This document shows, one piece after another, positions 1 through 7,154 of a stretch of 64,000 nucleotides of DNA (position 1 is its first letter; every line of letters begins with the position of its first letter). A program made the translations under genes and the position numbers. This DNA comes from Arthrobacter sp. H-02-3 (GTDB lineage Bacteria > Actinomycetota > Actinomycetes > Actinomycetales > Micrococcaceae): assembly GCF_003097355.1 (NCBI RefSeq), contig NZ_PYUI01000018.1, positions 1 to 64,000 of the forward strand, given 5' to 3'. The notes beneath the pieces were generated by a model. The model was not told the origin of the DNA and ran no database searches. It saw only the letters and a program-made list of their open reading frames with translations.

Positions 1-1034
1 TCAAGTTCCCTGCCGGGCTAGGAACCGGATCGGCCTACACGCTCAGCATCTACAACGCCAGCGGCACCAACCTCTACAGCTTCGACCTCGACGCCGCCGC
101 CGGTAACGGAACCTGGCTCGCCGGCCAACAAATCAATCTCCCTGCCGGCCGCGCCTACATCAGGATCGACGGCTACGACAGCTGGGCCGCCTGGGGCAAG
201 ACCTACACCCTCAACGTGGGCTGGATTTGGTCCGCAACTCCTGTGCCAGGCATCTCCGGGACCCCCCAGGTGGGCCGGACCCTGACAGCTGTGACGGGAA
301 CCTGGTCGCCCACGCCGGACGTTCTCGGATACCAGTGGTTCCGCTCCGGAACCGCCATTACCGGGGCAACGGGCAAAACCTACACGCTGGTTGCCGCCGA
401 CCTTGGCAAGACCATCACCCTGAAAGTAACCGGCAGCAAGGCGGGGTACCCCAGCGCGACGAGGACCTCCGCCGCCACGACAGCGGTCACCCCAGGTACC
501 CTGACCGCTCCGGTACCGACCATCTCAGGCACCGCGAAAGTTGGATCGACCCTGACCGCGGTCCCGGGCATCTGGGGGCCGGCACCCGTCACCCTGGCAT
601 ATCAGTGGAAAGCCGGCGGCGTCGCCATCACCGGCGCCACCGCGGCCACCTACAAGGTCGCCGCGGCCGATACCGGCAAGACCCTGACCGTCACCGTCAC
701 CGGGACAAAGACCGGCTACACCACCACCGCGAAGACCTCCACCGTCACGACAGCAGTGACGCCAGGTACTCTGACGGCTCCGGTACCGACCATCACGGGT
801 ACCGCGAAGGTCGGATCGACCCTGACCGCGGTCCCGGGCACCTGGGGGCCGGCACCCGTCACCCTGGCATATCAGTGGAAAGCCGGCGGCGTCGCCATCA
901 CCGGCGCCACCGCGGCCACCTACAAACCCGTCGCGGCGAACATCGGCAAGACCATCACCGTTACCGTCACCGGGACAAAGACCGGCTACACCACCACGGC
1001 GAAGACCTCCACCGCCACAGCAGTAGTCGTTTGA
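1..1034 (+). CDS. C-terminal part of a surface/secreted protein with three Ig-like repeats (5' truncated)
   Basis: The reading frame is open from base 3 to the TGA at 1032-1034, so the gene begins before the window. The first 80 or so codons (Tyr, Asn, Gly, Trp rich) end another extracellular-type domain. Three Ig-like repeats of 90 residues follow, with codon starts at 243, 513 and 783. Each repeat has the pattern V-P-x-I-x-G-T-x-x-V-G, then YQW, then ITGAT. This repeat type is common in actinobacterial secreted glycan-active or adhesion proteins. The protein ends in TAVVV with no LPXTG motif or membrane anchor, so it is probably secreted or held by its N-terminal part. The catalytic or binding domain, if any, lies outside the window. 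Confidence 0.85.
   Translation, partial: KFPAGLGTGSAYTLSIYNASGTNLYSFDLDAAAGNGTWLAGQQINLPAGRAYIRIDGYDSWAAWGKTYTLNVGWIWSATPVPGISGTPQVGRTLTAVTGTWSPTPDVLGYQWFRSGTAITGATGKTYTLVAADLGKTITLKVTGSKAGYPSATRTSAATTAVTPGTLTAPVPTISGTAKVGSTLTAVPGIWGPAPVTLAYQWKAGGVAITGATAATYKVAAADTGKTLTVTVTGTKTGYTTTAKTSTVTTAVTPGTLTAPVPTITGTAKVGSTLTAVPGTWGPAPVTLAYQWKAGGVAITGATAATYKPVAANIGKTITVTVTGTKTGYTTTAKTSTATAVVV
243..1034 (+). repeat. Three tandem 270-bp repeats encoding Ig-like domains
   Basis: Units begin at 243, 513 and 783. Units 2 and 3 are almost identical at the DNA level: the 113-base blocks 543-655 and 813-925 differ only at 571/841 (t/c). Unit 1 is clearly diverged. The pattern suggests a recent duplication or gene conversion between units 2 and 3. 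Confidence 0.9.
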
Positions 1035-1097
1035 CGGTCGAAGATCGATCCGGCCGGCCTATATGAAGGTCAGTTCTCCCGTTGGTAGGTGCGATTT

Positions 1098-1135
1098 AGG
1101 CGTAGGAGCCGGCACGATTTGCGGCTCCTACGCCT
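1098..1135 (+). terminator. Hairpin terminator-like structure after the Ig-repeat gene
   Basis: Perfect 14-bp arms (1098-1111 and 1122-1135) enclose a 10-base loop, 63 bases after the stop codon. There is no U-tract; a CGCCT pentamer array follows instead. It probably acts as a terminator or 3' stabiliser. Confidence 0.6.
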
Positions 1136-1150
1136 CGCCTCGCCTCGCCT
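1131..1150. repeat. CGCCT pentanucleotide x4
   Basis: Four exact tandem copies of CGCCT start within the right arm of the preceding hairpin. Slippage would be expected to change the copy number between strains. Confidence 0.85.
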
Positions 1151-1170
1151 CGGTTAGACATCTCACCGTG

Positions 1171-1314
1171 TCAAGGGCTACCAAGGCCTACGGGGACCCG
1201 TGAGGCCGGGCCGGCCACGTCGGCCGCCATAGCCGGGAGCCCCAGGGCACCCGAACCGAGGATCGCCCCGACGTAGATCCCGGTGGCCCGGAACAGGCCC
1301 AGTCCCTTATTGCT
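1171..1314 (-). pseudogene. Remnant of an APC-family amino-acid permease (N-terminal fragment)
   Basis: Read leftward, bases 1305-1201 encode GLGLFRATGIYVGAILGSG followed by ALGLPAMAADVAGPAS. This resembles the start and first membrane helix of APC-superfamily amino-acid permeases (G-x-G-x-x-x-LP pattern). The match stops abruptly after AGPAS; seven unrelated residues and a stop follow. At most about 45 of the more than 400 residues remain, so this is a decayed gene end. The assignment rests on motif recognition over a short stretch and could be wrong. Confidence 0.55.
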
Positions 1315-1335
1315 GTTGCTGATTTCCACTCCTCC

Positions 1336-1401
1336 CCCAACTAGCTCGCAGCAGGGGCCGTTTTGAGGGCTCATAACGGCCCCTGCTGCGAGCTAGTTGG
1401 G
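1336..1401. repeat. Long perfect palindrome (27-bp arms, 12-base loop)
   Basis: Arms 1336-1362 and 1375-1401 are exact reverse complements separated by 12 bases. The palindrome lies at the upstream edge of the permease remnant and about 40 bases before the methyltransferase gene. It has no U-tract. It may be a dispersed palindromic element or a bidirectional terminator. Similar long palindromes lie at 9443-9520 and 61952-62014, with different sequences. Confidence 0.85.
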
Positions 1402-1443
1402 TGGGTCCACCCATTTCCGATCCCGGGAGGGTAGCGTTCCATT

Positions 1444-2259
1444 ATGAGTGCGCAGCAGCCTGACGATGTGTACACGCACGGTCACCACGAGTCGGTGGTC
1501 CGCGCCCACGCCTCCCGCACGGCGGAGAACTCGGCCGCGTTCGTGATCCCGCATCTCACACCCGGGGTCTCCGTCCTGGACGTCGGCTGCGGGCCGGGCA
1601 GCATCACCTGCGACTTCGCGGAGATGGTGGCACCGGGCAGGGTCGCGGGCCTGGACCGTTCCCCCGACATCATCGCCCAGGCAGCGGCCCTCGCCGCCGA
1701 GCGCGGCGTGGACAACGTCGACTTCGCCACCGGCAACGTCTACGACCTCGATTTCCCGGACGAGTCGTTCGACGTCGTCCACGCCCATCAGGTCCTGCAG
1801 CACCTCACGGACCCCGTCGCGGCCCTCCGCGAGATGCGCCGGGTGGCCAAAGCCGGCGGCATTGTGGCGGTGCGCGACGCCGATTTCCACGGCATGAGCT
1901 GGTACCCGGCCATCCCCGAACTCGACGACTGGATGGACTTGTATCAGCGGATCGCGCGCCGTAACGGCGCCGAACCCGATGCCGGCCGCCGGCTCGTGTC
2001 CTGGGCGCAGGCCGCCGGGTTCACCGACGTCGCGCCGTCGAGCAGCAACTGGCTCTACGCCACCGGGCAGCAGCGGCGGTGGCAGGCACGGGTGTGGGGT
2101 GAGCGGGTGCTGCATTCGTCCTTTGCCGACCAGGCGCTCGAGTACGGCTTTGCCAGCGAGGCTGACCTGGCCCGGATTTCCGCCGGGTGGCACCGGTGGG
2201 GCTCCACTGAGGACGGCTGGTTCCTGATTCCCAACGGCGAGGTCATCGCCCGGGCCTGA
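1444..2259 (+). CDS. Class I SAM-dependent methyltransferase
   Basis: This 271-residue protein carries the SAM-binding motif VLDVGCGPGSIT at residues 44-55, an acidic residue at the end of the next strand (GLDRS), and a post-motif block FDVVHAHQVLQHL typical of the Methyltransf_11 family. The C-terminal third (WLYATGQQRRWQARVW) is found in small-molecule O/C/N-methyltransferases; the substrate is unknown. The ATG at 1444 is preceded by TAGCGT (1432-1437) at 6 bases, which fits a leaderless transcript, although a gggagg lies about 13 bases upstream too. The gene stands alone. Confidence 0.85.
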   Translation: MSAQQPDDVYTHGHHESVVRAHASRTAENSAAFVIPHLTPGVSVLDVGCGPGSITCDFAEMVAPGRVAGLDRSPDIIAQAAALAAERGVDNVDFATGNVYDLDFPDESFDVVHAHQVLQHLTDPVAALREMRRVAKAGGIVAVRDADFHGMSWYPAIPELDDWMDLYQRIARRNGAEPDAGRRLVSWAQAAGFTDVAPSSSNWLYATGQQRRWQARVWGERVLHSSFADQALEYGFASEADLARISAGWHRWGSTEDGWFLIPNGEVIARA

Positions 2260-2533
2260 GGCGCGGGTCCCTTGGTCCGGACTCCCGGCTAGTGGTGGAA
2301 GGCCTGGGTTTTCCCGTCCGGGGTGGCCGCCGCACCCGAGCCGCTCCCACTCCGAATCTGACACGGCAGCAGGGCGGCTTTGACGCGCCTTCCGGGCACG
2401 TTCGATTCGCGTCAGCCCTCACAGCACGGGCACAGCGCCGCCAAAGTGCCGCCATACCTGCCACGCAGAGGCTGGGGACAGGCCGGATCCCCGGCCGGCC
2501 CGGATGCCCGGGCCCCAGCAAAGGAGTTTCACC

Positions 2534-3034
2534 ATGGCACATATCAACAAGACGACGGCCGGCATCATGCTTGCCGCGGTGATCGGCGGCGGCGCCATCG
2601 GCGCGGCGGCCATCCCCGCAATGGCCGACGACGGCACCGGCACGTCCTCCTCGTCGAGCACCGCGGCCCCGGACGGCTACGGCGGCTACGGCATGCCCGG
2701 CGGCACGGGAGGCCAAGGCGGCCCGCACCAGGCCAACGGCAAGACGGAGGAGGTCCTCACCGGTGACACCGCCACGAAGGTCGAGGCGGCGGTGAAGGCT
2801 GCCCAGCCAAATGCGACGATCGAACGGATGGAGACCGACGCCGACGGCGCCACCTACGAAGCCCACATCACGAAGGCGGACGGCAGCCGCGCCACCGTCC
2901 TGCTGGATGCGAACTTCACCGTGACCGAGACCCAGGACCAAGGCCAGGGTGGCCCCGGCGCCGGCGGCCATGGCGGCCCAAATGACGGGGATGCGGACGA
3001 TCCCGCCACGGGCGGCTCCACTTCCAACGGCTAA
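2534..3034 (+). CDS. Secreted PepSY-like domain protein
   Basis: The 166-residue protein starts at ATG 2534, chosen because AAGGAG at 2521-2526 sits 7 bases before it; an in-frame GTG-type start further up is less likely. Residues 6-30 form a signal-peptide-like segment ending in AMA-DD. A Ser/Gly-rich linker follows, then a PepSY-like core (about residues 72-138) with VEAAVKAAQPNATIERMETDADGAT-type sequence, then an acidic Gly-rich tail. PepSY domains usually act as extracytoplasmic inhibitors or sensors. No partner peptidase or kinase is adjacent, so its role is open. Confidence 0.75.
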   Translation: MAHINKTTAGIMLAAVIGGGAIGAAAIPAMADDGTGTSSSSSTAAPDGYGGYGMPGGTGGQGGPHQANGKTEEVLTGDTATKVEAAVKAAQPNATIERMETDADGATYEAHITKADGSRATVLLDANFTVTETQDQGQGGPGAGGHGGPNDGDADDPATGGSTSNG

Positions 3035-3228
3035 CCCCTGGCGGGCGACGCGCTGGCGGTTCTGACGGGACGGTCCCGCCAGCCAGCACCTCACCGCAGG
3101 CAAGCGCTGCTCCGGGCGGCGGCACCGCCGTTGTCCGGAGCAGTCGCGAACGAGGTTGCTGACAGCCATTCCCTGCTCCCTGATGTGCGGATAGGGTGCA
3201 CTGAAACACACATCGGTAAGGAGAACCC

Positions 3229-3780
3229 ATGCGCAAAGTGACGGCCGGCCTTTTCTGTTCCGTGGACGGGGTGGTTGAAGACCCGTTCCTGTGGCAATTC
3301 GACAGTTTCGACGCGGAGTTGGGCGCCGGGATGGGCGAGATGATGGGCCGGATCGACACCGGGCTCCTGGGTCGCGTCGGGTACCAGCAGTGGGCGAGCT
3401 ACTGGCCGAACGCCGAAAGCGACGCCGACTTTGGCGGCTTCATCAACAAGTTGCCCAAATTTGTGGCCTCCCGGACCCTGACCGGCGAGCTTGAGTGGCA
3501 AAACTCTCGGCTCATCGAAGGTCAGCTGGAGGACTTTGTGGCGGGCCTGAAGAACAGCGACGGCGGCGAAATAGGGGTCTTCAGCAGCATCTCGCTGGTC
3601 CGCCAGCTGCTGTTCGCCGGGCTGCTCGACACCTTGATGCTGATCGTCCACCCGGTCATCGCGGGCAGCGGCCGGCGCCTCTTCAACGACGGTGATCCCC
3701 TGACCCGGCTGGTACTGCAGGAGTCCCAGGAGACCAGCAAAGGCAACATGATCCTCAGTTATGGTGTCCGCGGGGACTGA
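3229..3780 (+). CDS. Dihydrofolate reductase family protein (RibD C-terminal-like)
   Basis: The 183-residue protein has the RibD_C/DHFR-like fold signature: MRKVTAGLFCSVDGV at the N terminus, LLGRVGYQQW in the middle, FVASRTL, and a C-terminal block with VRQLLFAGLLDTLMLIVHPVIAGSGRRLF. Members are NAD(P)H-dependent reductases of mostly unknown substrate, related to riboflavin-pathway deaminase/reductases; it is not the essential FolA. AAGGAGA lies just before ATG 3229. It is a single gene followed by a hairpin. Confidence 0.82.
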   Translation: MRKVTAGLFCSVDGVVEDPFLWQFDSFDAELGAGMGEMMGRIDTGLLGRVGYQQWASYWPNAESDADFGGFINKLPKFVASRTLTGELEWQNSRLIEGQLEDFVAGLKNSDGGEIGVFSSISLVRQLLFAGLLDTLMLIVHPVIAGSGRRLFNDGDPLTRLVLQESQETSKGNMILSYGVRGD

Positions 3781-3783
3781 CTT

Positions 3784-3841
3784 CCCGCTGGACATCGGGG
3801 CGGACAAGCAGGCCGGCCAATGGGGCCGGCCAACTAGCGGG
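3784..3841 (+). terminator. Nested hairpin after the DHFR-like gene
   Basis: An inner stem of 8 bp (3811-3818 with 3824-3831, 5-base loop) lies inside outer arms CCCGCT/AGCGGG (3784-3789 and 3836-3841). It sits immediately after the stop codon at 3780 and before the LysE promoter. There is no U-tract. Confidence 0.5.
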
Positions 3842-3883
3842 ACCGGCTGCGTCATCCGTTCCGGTCGGTCACGGCCGGGACCG

Positions 3884-3889
3884 TAAACT
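3884..3889 (+). promoter_or_regulatory. -10-like TAAACT for a leaderless lysE-family transcript
   Basis: TAAACT ends 6 bases before the GTG at 3896, and no Shine-Dalgarno sequence is visible. Transcription would begin at or next to the start codon. Confidence 0.5.
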
Positions 3890-3895
3890 TGGCTG

Positions 3896-4519
3896 GTGCA
3901 ACCCTCCCTTTGGCTGGCCCTGGCCGGCGCCGGCGTCCTGATCAGCTTTACTCCCGGCGCGGGCGCCATCAACACCATGAGCAACTCCCTGAACTCAGGG
4001 TTCCGCCGTTCCATCTGGGGCATCCTGGGCCAGCAGGCCGCCCTCGTGGTGCATATCCTGATCGTTGCCCTCGGCGTCGGAGTGCTTGTGGCGAGCTCGC
4101 CGCTCGCCTTCAACGTGATCCGCTACGCCGGCGCCGCCTACCTGGTCTATCTGGGCATCCGTCAGTTCCTGCACAAACCGGATCTGGATCAGGAGAAGGC
4201 CGCAGCCCTGCGCAATGAGCCGGCCTTCTCCATGTTCCGCCGCGGCCTCTGGGTCAATCTGCTCAACCCCAAGGCCGTGGTGTTCTTCCTGGCCTTCATG
4301 CCCCAGTTCATCCGGCCGGAGCAGCCGCTGCTGCCGCAGTACGCGGTCCTGTCCGCCACCGTGATCGTGATCGACATCCTGGTCATGTGGTTCTTCTTCG
4401 CGGCGGCGGCCAGGTCCTTCCAGCGCTTCACCCATGACGCCCGCGGACAGAAAGTCCTGAACCGGACGTTCGGGGTGCTCTTCGTCGGCGTCGGCGTCCT
4501 GCTGGCCTCGATCCACTAG
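3896..4519 (+). CDS. LysE/RhtB-family amino-acid exporter
   Basis: The 207-residue protein has about six hydrophobic helices and the LysE-family signature near the N terminus (ISFTPGAGAINTMSNSLNSG), followed by G-x-Q and the central GLWVNLLNPKAVVFFLAFMPQF block. The family exports amino acids or related small solutes by proton exchange at the inner membrane; the substrate cannot be read from sequence. The start is GTG 3896, without a ribosome site but with a well-placed -10. Its stop overlaps the stop of the convergent PaaX gene by a few bases. Confidence 0.88.
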   Translation: MQPSLWLALAGAGVLISFTPGAGAINTMSNSLNSGFRRSIWGILGQQAALVVHILIVALGVGVLVASSPLAFNVIRYAGAAYLVYLGIRQFLHKPDLDQEKAAALRNEPAFSMFRRGLWVNLLNPKAVVFFLAFMPQFIRPEQPLLPQYAVLSATVIVIDILVMWFFFAAAARSFQRFTHDARGQKVLNRTFGVLFVGVGVLLASIH

Positions 4520-5466
4520 ACACCGTCACCGCGGACGGGCTTAGAGCCCGAAGCCACCGACAGCGCCCGCGCCGTGCCCGCCAGTTCGGGCGCTTCCCGG
4601 GCCACGACTTCCTCAATGTAGGCGGTGGCACCGTCCGCGAGCCCGTCGTAGAGGAGCACCAGCAGGTCCCGGGCCTCAGTCCGGGGCCAGGCTTCCGGCA
4701 GAAGTTCGGCGGGAAGGTCAGGGTCACTCCACGGGAAGGCCCGCCACGCGTCCATCAGCTCGGTCCTGACCCTGAAGGCCTCCGCCGGGCTGACCGTACC
4801 GGCGTCGAGGCGCTCCGCCCAGGGCGTGAATTTCTCGGTAAACGGACGGTACTGTTCCTTGAACTCCTGCGGCGACCAGGCCTCGACGAGCCGTTTGCCG
4901 CGGAGGCTGGATTCCGCCGTGCGGAAGATGACGTATTCGTCCACGCCATAGCCCATGCAGGTGCTTTCGAGCTCCTCGGAGTGGTCGCGCGGCGAGACCC
5001 ACAGCGCCCCGAACAGCGGTGCGAATCCGCGCCAACGCAAGCGTGAGCGGAACATTTCGCGGACATCCCGCGACGTCTCCGGAATGGAAAACGCGATGAC
5101 GGTCCAGTTGCCGTCCCAGTGGCGGGACTCCTCGCCGAAGGCGGAGACCTGCGCGAAACCTTGGCGCAGCCGGTTCCGTGCGCCCTGGGTGATGCGGTAG
5201 CGCGAGGTCCGCCCGGCACTCGACTGCTCCAGCACCCCGCGGGACGCCAGGCGGCTTAGCGCCGTCGCCGTCGCCGAGCCCGTGATCCCGAGGCCGGCGG
5301 CCAGGGCGGCGATAAGCCGGGACGGCAGCCATTCCTCGCTGGTGAACCAGTAATCGACCAGCAGGGTGACCAACTGGTGCTGGGTGGACGGCCCCTTCAA
5401 CGGCCGCGGAAAGTCGATGGCCAGGTCCGGGTCCATACCGGGCACTGAGGCCGGCCGCTCGCTCAT
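4516..5466 (-). CDS. PaaX-family transcriptional regulator
   Basis: The 316-residue protein matches PaaX: an N-terminal winged helix (LLVDYWFTSEEWLPSRLIAALAAGLGITGSATATALSRLASRGVLE), a middle domain starting DGNWTVIAFSIPE, and a C-terminal domain with LVLLYDGLADGATAYIEEV. PaaX proteins repress phenylacetate-type catabolic genes and are released by an acyl-CoA. I chose ATG 5466 because ggagg precedes it closely; an in-frame upstream extension to 5514 has no family match. It is divergent from the MHS transporter, its likely target, with a dyad in the shared promoter. Confidence 0.88.
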   Translation of the reverse strand: MSERPASVPGMDPDLAIDFPRPLKGPSTQHQLVTLLVDYWFTSEEWLPSRLIAALAAGLGITGSATATALSRLASRGVLEQSSAGRTSRYRITQGARNRLRQGFAQVSAFGEESRHWDGNWTVIAFSIPETSRDVREMFRSRLRWRGFAPLFGALWVSPRDHSEELESTCMGYGVDEYVIFRTAESSLRGKRLVEAWSPQEFKEQYRPFTEKFTPWAERLDAGTVSPAEAFRVRTELMDAWRAFPWSDPDLPAELLPEAWPRTEARDLLVLLYDGLADGATAYIEEVVAREAPELAGTARALSVASGSKPVRGDGV

Positions 5467-5509
5467 CACGCCTCCATCATGCCAGCCGCATCCACTGTCA
5501 TTCTTATTT

Positions 5510-5549
5510 TGCACTTAGATTGACGGACGCAGAACAAAGTGCATACCAT
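5510..5549. promoter_or_regulatory. Divergent promoter/operator between paaX-like gene and transporter
   Basis: TGCACTT (5510-5516) and AAGTGCA (5537-5543) form a 7-bp inverted repeat with 20-base spacing. On the + strand, TTGACG (5520-5525) and TACCAT (5544-5549), 18 bases apart, make a plausible promoter for the transporter that lies between and over the arms. Binding by the adjacent PaaX protein is inferred. Confidence 0.5.
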
Positions 5550-5668
5550 TGCTTTCAGAGTGACGGAGGCCACAGCCGACCCCGCCGCCCGCTCAGCATG
5601 CGAGCCACAGATCTTTCCCAGCCTCACCGTTTCAGGTGCTATTCGCCTGCCCATCTAGGAGATCCGCA

Positions 5669-7045
5669 ATGACCGCTGGTCCCATCGTTCCGCCGTCGCC
5701 GTTGACGCCGCCCGCGGAACAGGCCCCCGATTCCCGCGAGGGAACCACCCATGCCCGCCGTGCCGCTGCCGCCAGCTTCATCGGCAGCACCCTGGAGTAC
5801 TACGACTTCTTCATCTACGGTTCGGCGTCGGCCCTGATCTTCAACAAGATCTTCTTCCCCGGCATCGATCCCGCCCTCGGCACCATCCTGTCCATGGCCA
5901 CCATCGGCATCGGCTACGTCGTCCGGCCCCTCGCGGCCAGCGTGATCGGCCACTTTGGCGACCGCCTCGGTCGGCGCCAGATGCTGGTCCTGACGCTCGT
6001 CGTCATGGGCGTGGCCACCTTCCTCATCGGCTGCCTGCCGCCGGCGGCCGCCATCGGCGCCGCCGCCCCGGTCCTCTTGGTGGTTCTGCGCGCACTTCAG
6101 GGCGCCTCCGCGGCCGGAGAGTCCGTCGGCGCTGTCACTATGACCATGGAGCATGCGCCCAGCAACAAGCGGGCCTTCTACAGCAGCTGGGTCAACACCG
6201 GCGCCGTGGCCGGCATCATGCTCGCCTCCCTGGCCTTCCTCGCAGTGTCTCTCCTCCCGCAGGAAGACCTGCTCAGCTGGGGATGGCGGCTGCCGTTCCT
6301 TGCCAGCATCCTGGTGGTCGCCGTCGGCCTCTACATCCGCCTGCGACTGCCCGAATCCGAGGTCTTCGAAGCCGCGAAGGAGGAAGGCGCCAGCCAGGAA
6401 CTGCCCCTCAAGGTGGTCCTGCGCGATCACTGGCGCACCATCGTCAAAGTCATCTTCTTCGGGCTCTGGAGCGTGGTGTCCTCGGTCTTCGCGGCCTTCG
6501 GACTGGCGTATGCGACCGGAAAATTCGGCGTCCCCTCCGCCGCCATGCTCGGGGTCACCATTGCCACGGCCGCCCTGGGCATCATCGCCCAGCCCTACGC
6601 CGGTATTCTGGCCGACCGGATCGGCCGCAAGCCGGTCTTCATCACCGGCAACATCATCTGTGCCGTGGCCGCCTTCGCCTACTTCTGGTCCATCAGTACC
6701 GGGGTCATCCCGCTGATCTTCGCCAGCGGCATCCTCTTCATGACCGTGGGCTACGGAATGGTCAACCCGCTGGGGCCGGCCATGACGGCCGAAATGTTCC
6801 CCACCCGGATCCGCTACACGGGCGCCGCCACGGCCTCGCAGCTGGGACTCGTCGTCACCGGCTTCGCCCCGGCAATTGCGGCCGCCATTGTCCAGCCCGG
6901 CCCCGTCGGCTGGGTCCCGGTGGCGGCCTTCACGGCAGCCTGCTGCCTGGTCTCCGCGGCCGTCACCGCGATCTGGGTCAAGGAAACCTACCAGGTGCCC
7001 ACCGAGGCCCTCGGCGCCAAGGCATCGGCCGGCACCCCTGCCTAA
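5669..7045 (+). CDS. MFS transporter, metabolite:H+ symporter (MHS) family
   Basis: The 458-residue protein has 12 predicted membrane helices and the MHS hallmarks: AAAASFIGSTLEYYDFFIYGSASAL at the first helix and FGDRLGRRQMLV in loop 2-3, repeated as LADRIGRKPV in the second half. The family imports carboxylates, shikimate, proline/betaine and aromatic acids. ATG 5669 follows AGGAGA at good spacing. It heads a rightward set with the CocE hydrolase and DUF3237 gene, so it probably imports the acid or ester handled there. A strong hairpin (7076-7108) follows it. Confidence 0.88.
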   Translation: MTAGPIVPPSPLTPPAEQAPDSREGTTHARRAAAASFIGSTLEYYDFFIYGSASALIFNKIFFPGIDPALGTILSMATIGIGYVVRPLAASVIGHFGDRLGRRQMLVLTLVVMGVATFLIGCLPPAAAIGAAAPVLLVVLRALQGASAAGESVGAVTMTMEHAPSNKRAFYSSWVNTGAVAGIMLASLAFLAVSLLPQEDLLSWGWRLPFLASILVVAVGLYIRLRLPESEVFEAAKEEGASQELPLKVVLRDHWRTIVKVIFFGLWSVVSSVFAAFGLAYATGKFGVPSAAMLGVTIATAALGIIAQPYAGILADRIGRKPVFITGNIICAVAAFAYFWSISTGVIPLIFASGILFMTVGYGMVNPLGPAMTAEMFPTRIRYTGAATASQLGLVVTGFAPAIAAAIVQPGPVGWVPVAAFTAACCLVSAAVTAIWVKETYQVPTEALGAKASAGTPA

Positions 7046-7075
7046 AACCCGCCACTCACCCGCCACTCACCCGAG

Positions 7076-7108
7076 GGGGCCGGGACGCGTGCACCGCGCC
7101 CCGGCCCC
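7076..7108 (+). terminator. GC-rich hairpin between transporter and CocE-like hydrolase
   Basis: The 14-base arms 7076-7089 and 7095-7108 pair with one mismatch around a 5-base loop. They are preceded by two tandem copies of the 11-base CCCGCCACTCA starting at 7048. The hairpin may lower read-through from the transporter into the hydrolase gene. Confidence 0.5.
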
Positions 7109-7154
7109 TCCCGGCATGTCTATCCGCATCTCCGTTCCACGTTAGGACCCTTCC

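Larger units (their letters stand above)
1035..1443. other. Non-coding interval with hairpin, CGCCT repeats, permease remnant and palindrome
   Basis: This 409-base gap holds, in order, a 14-bp-stem hairpin (1098-1135), four tandem CGCCT units (1131-1150), a leftward remnant of an amino-acid permease (1171-1314), a 27-bp-arm palindrome (1336-1401), and a -10-like TAGCGT at 1432-1437 just before the methyltransferase start. I see no intact gene in it. Confidence 0.7.

Noticed and set aside
5639..7066. Leftward 475-codon frame opposite the MHS transporter
   Set aside because: The composition (Gly, Asp, His, Arg) is that of an antisense frame, and the + strand encodes a clear MHS transporter.
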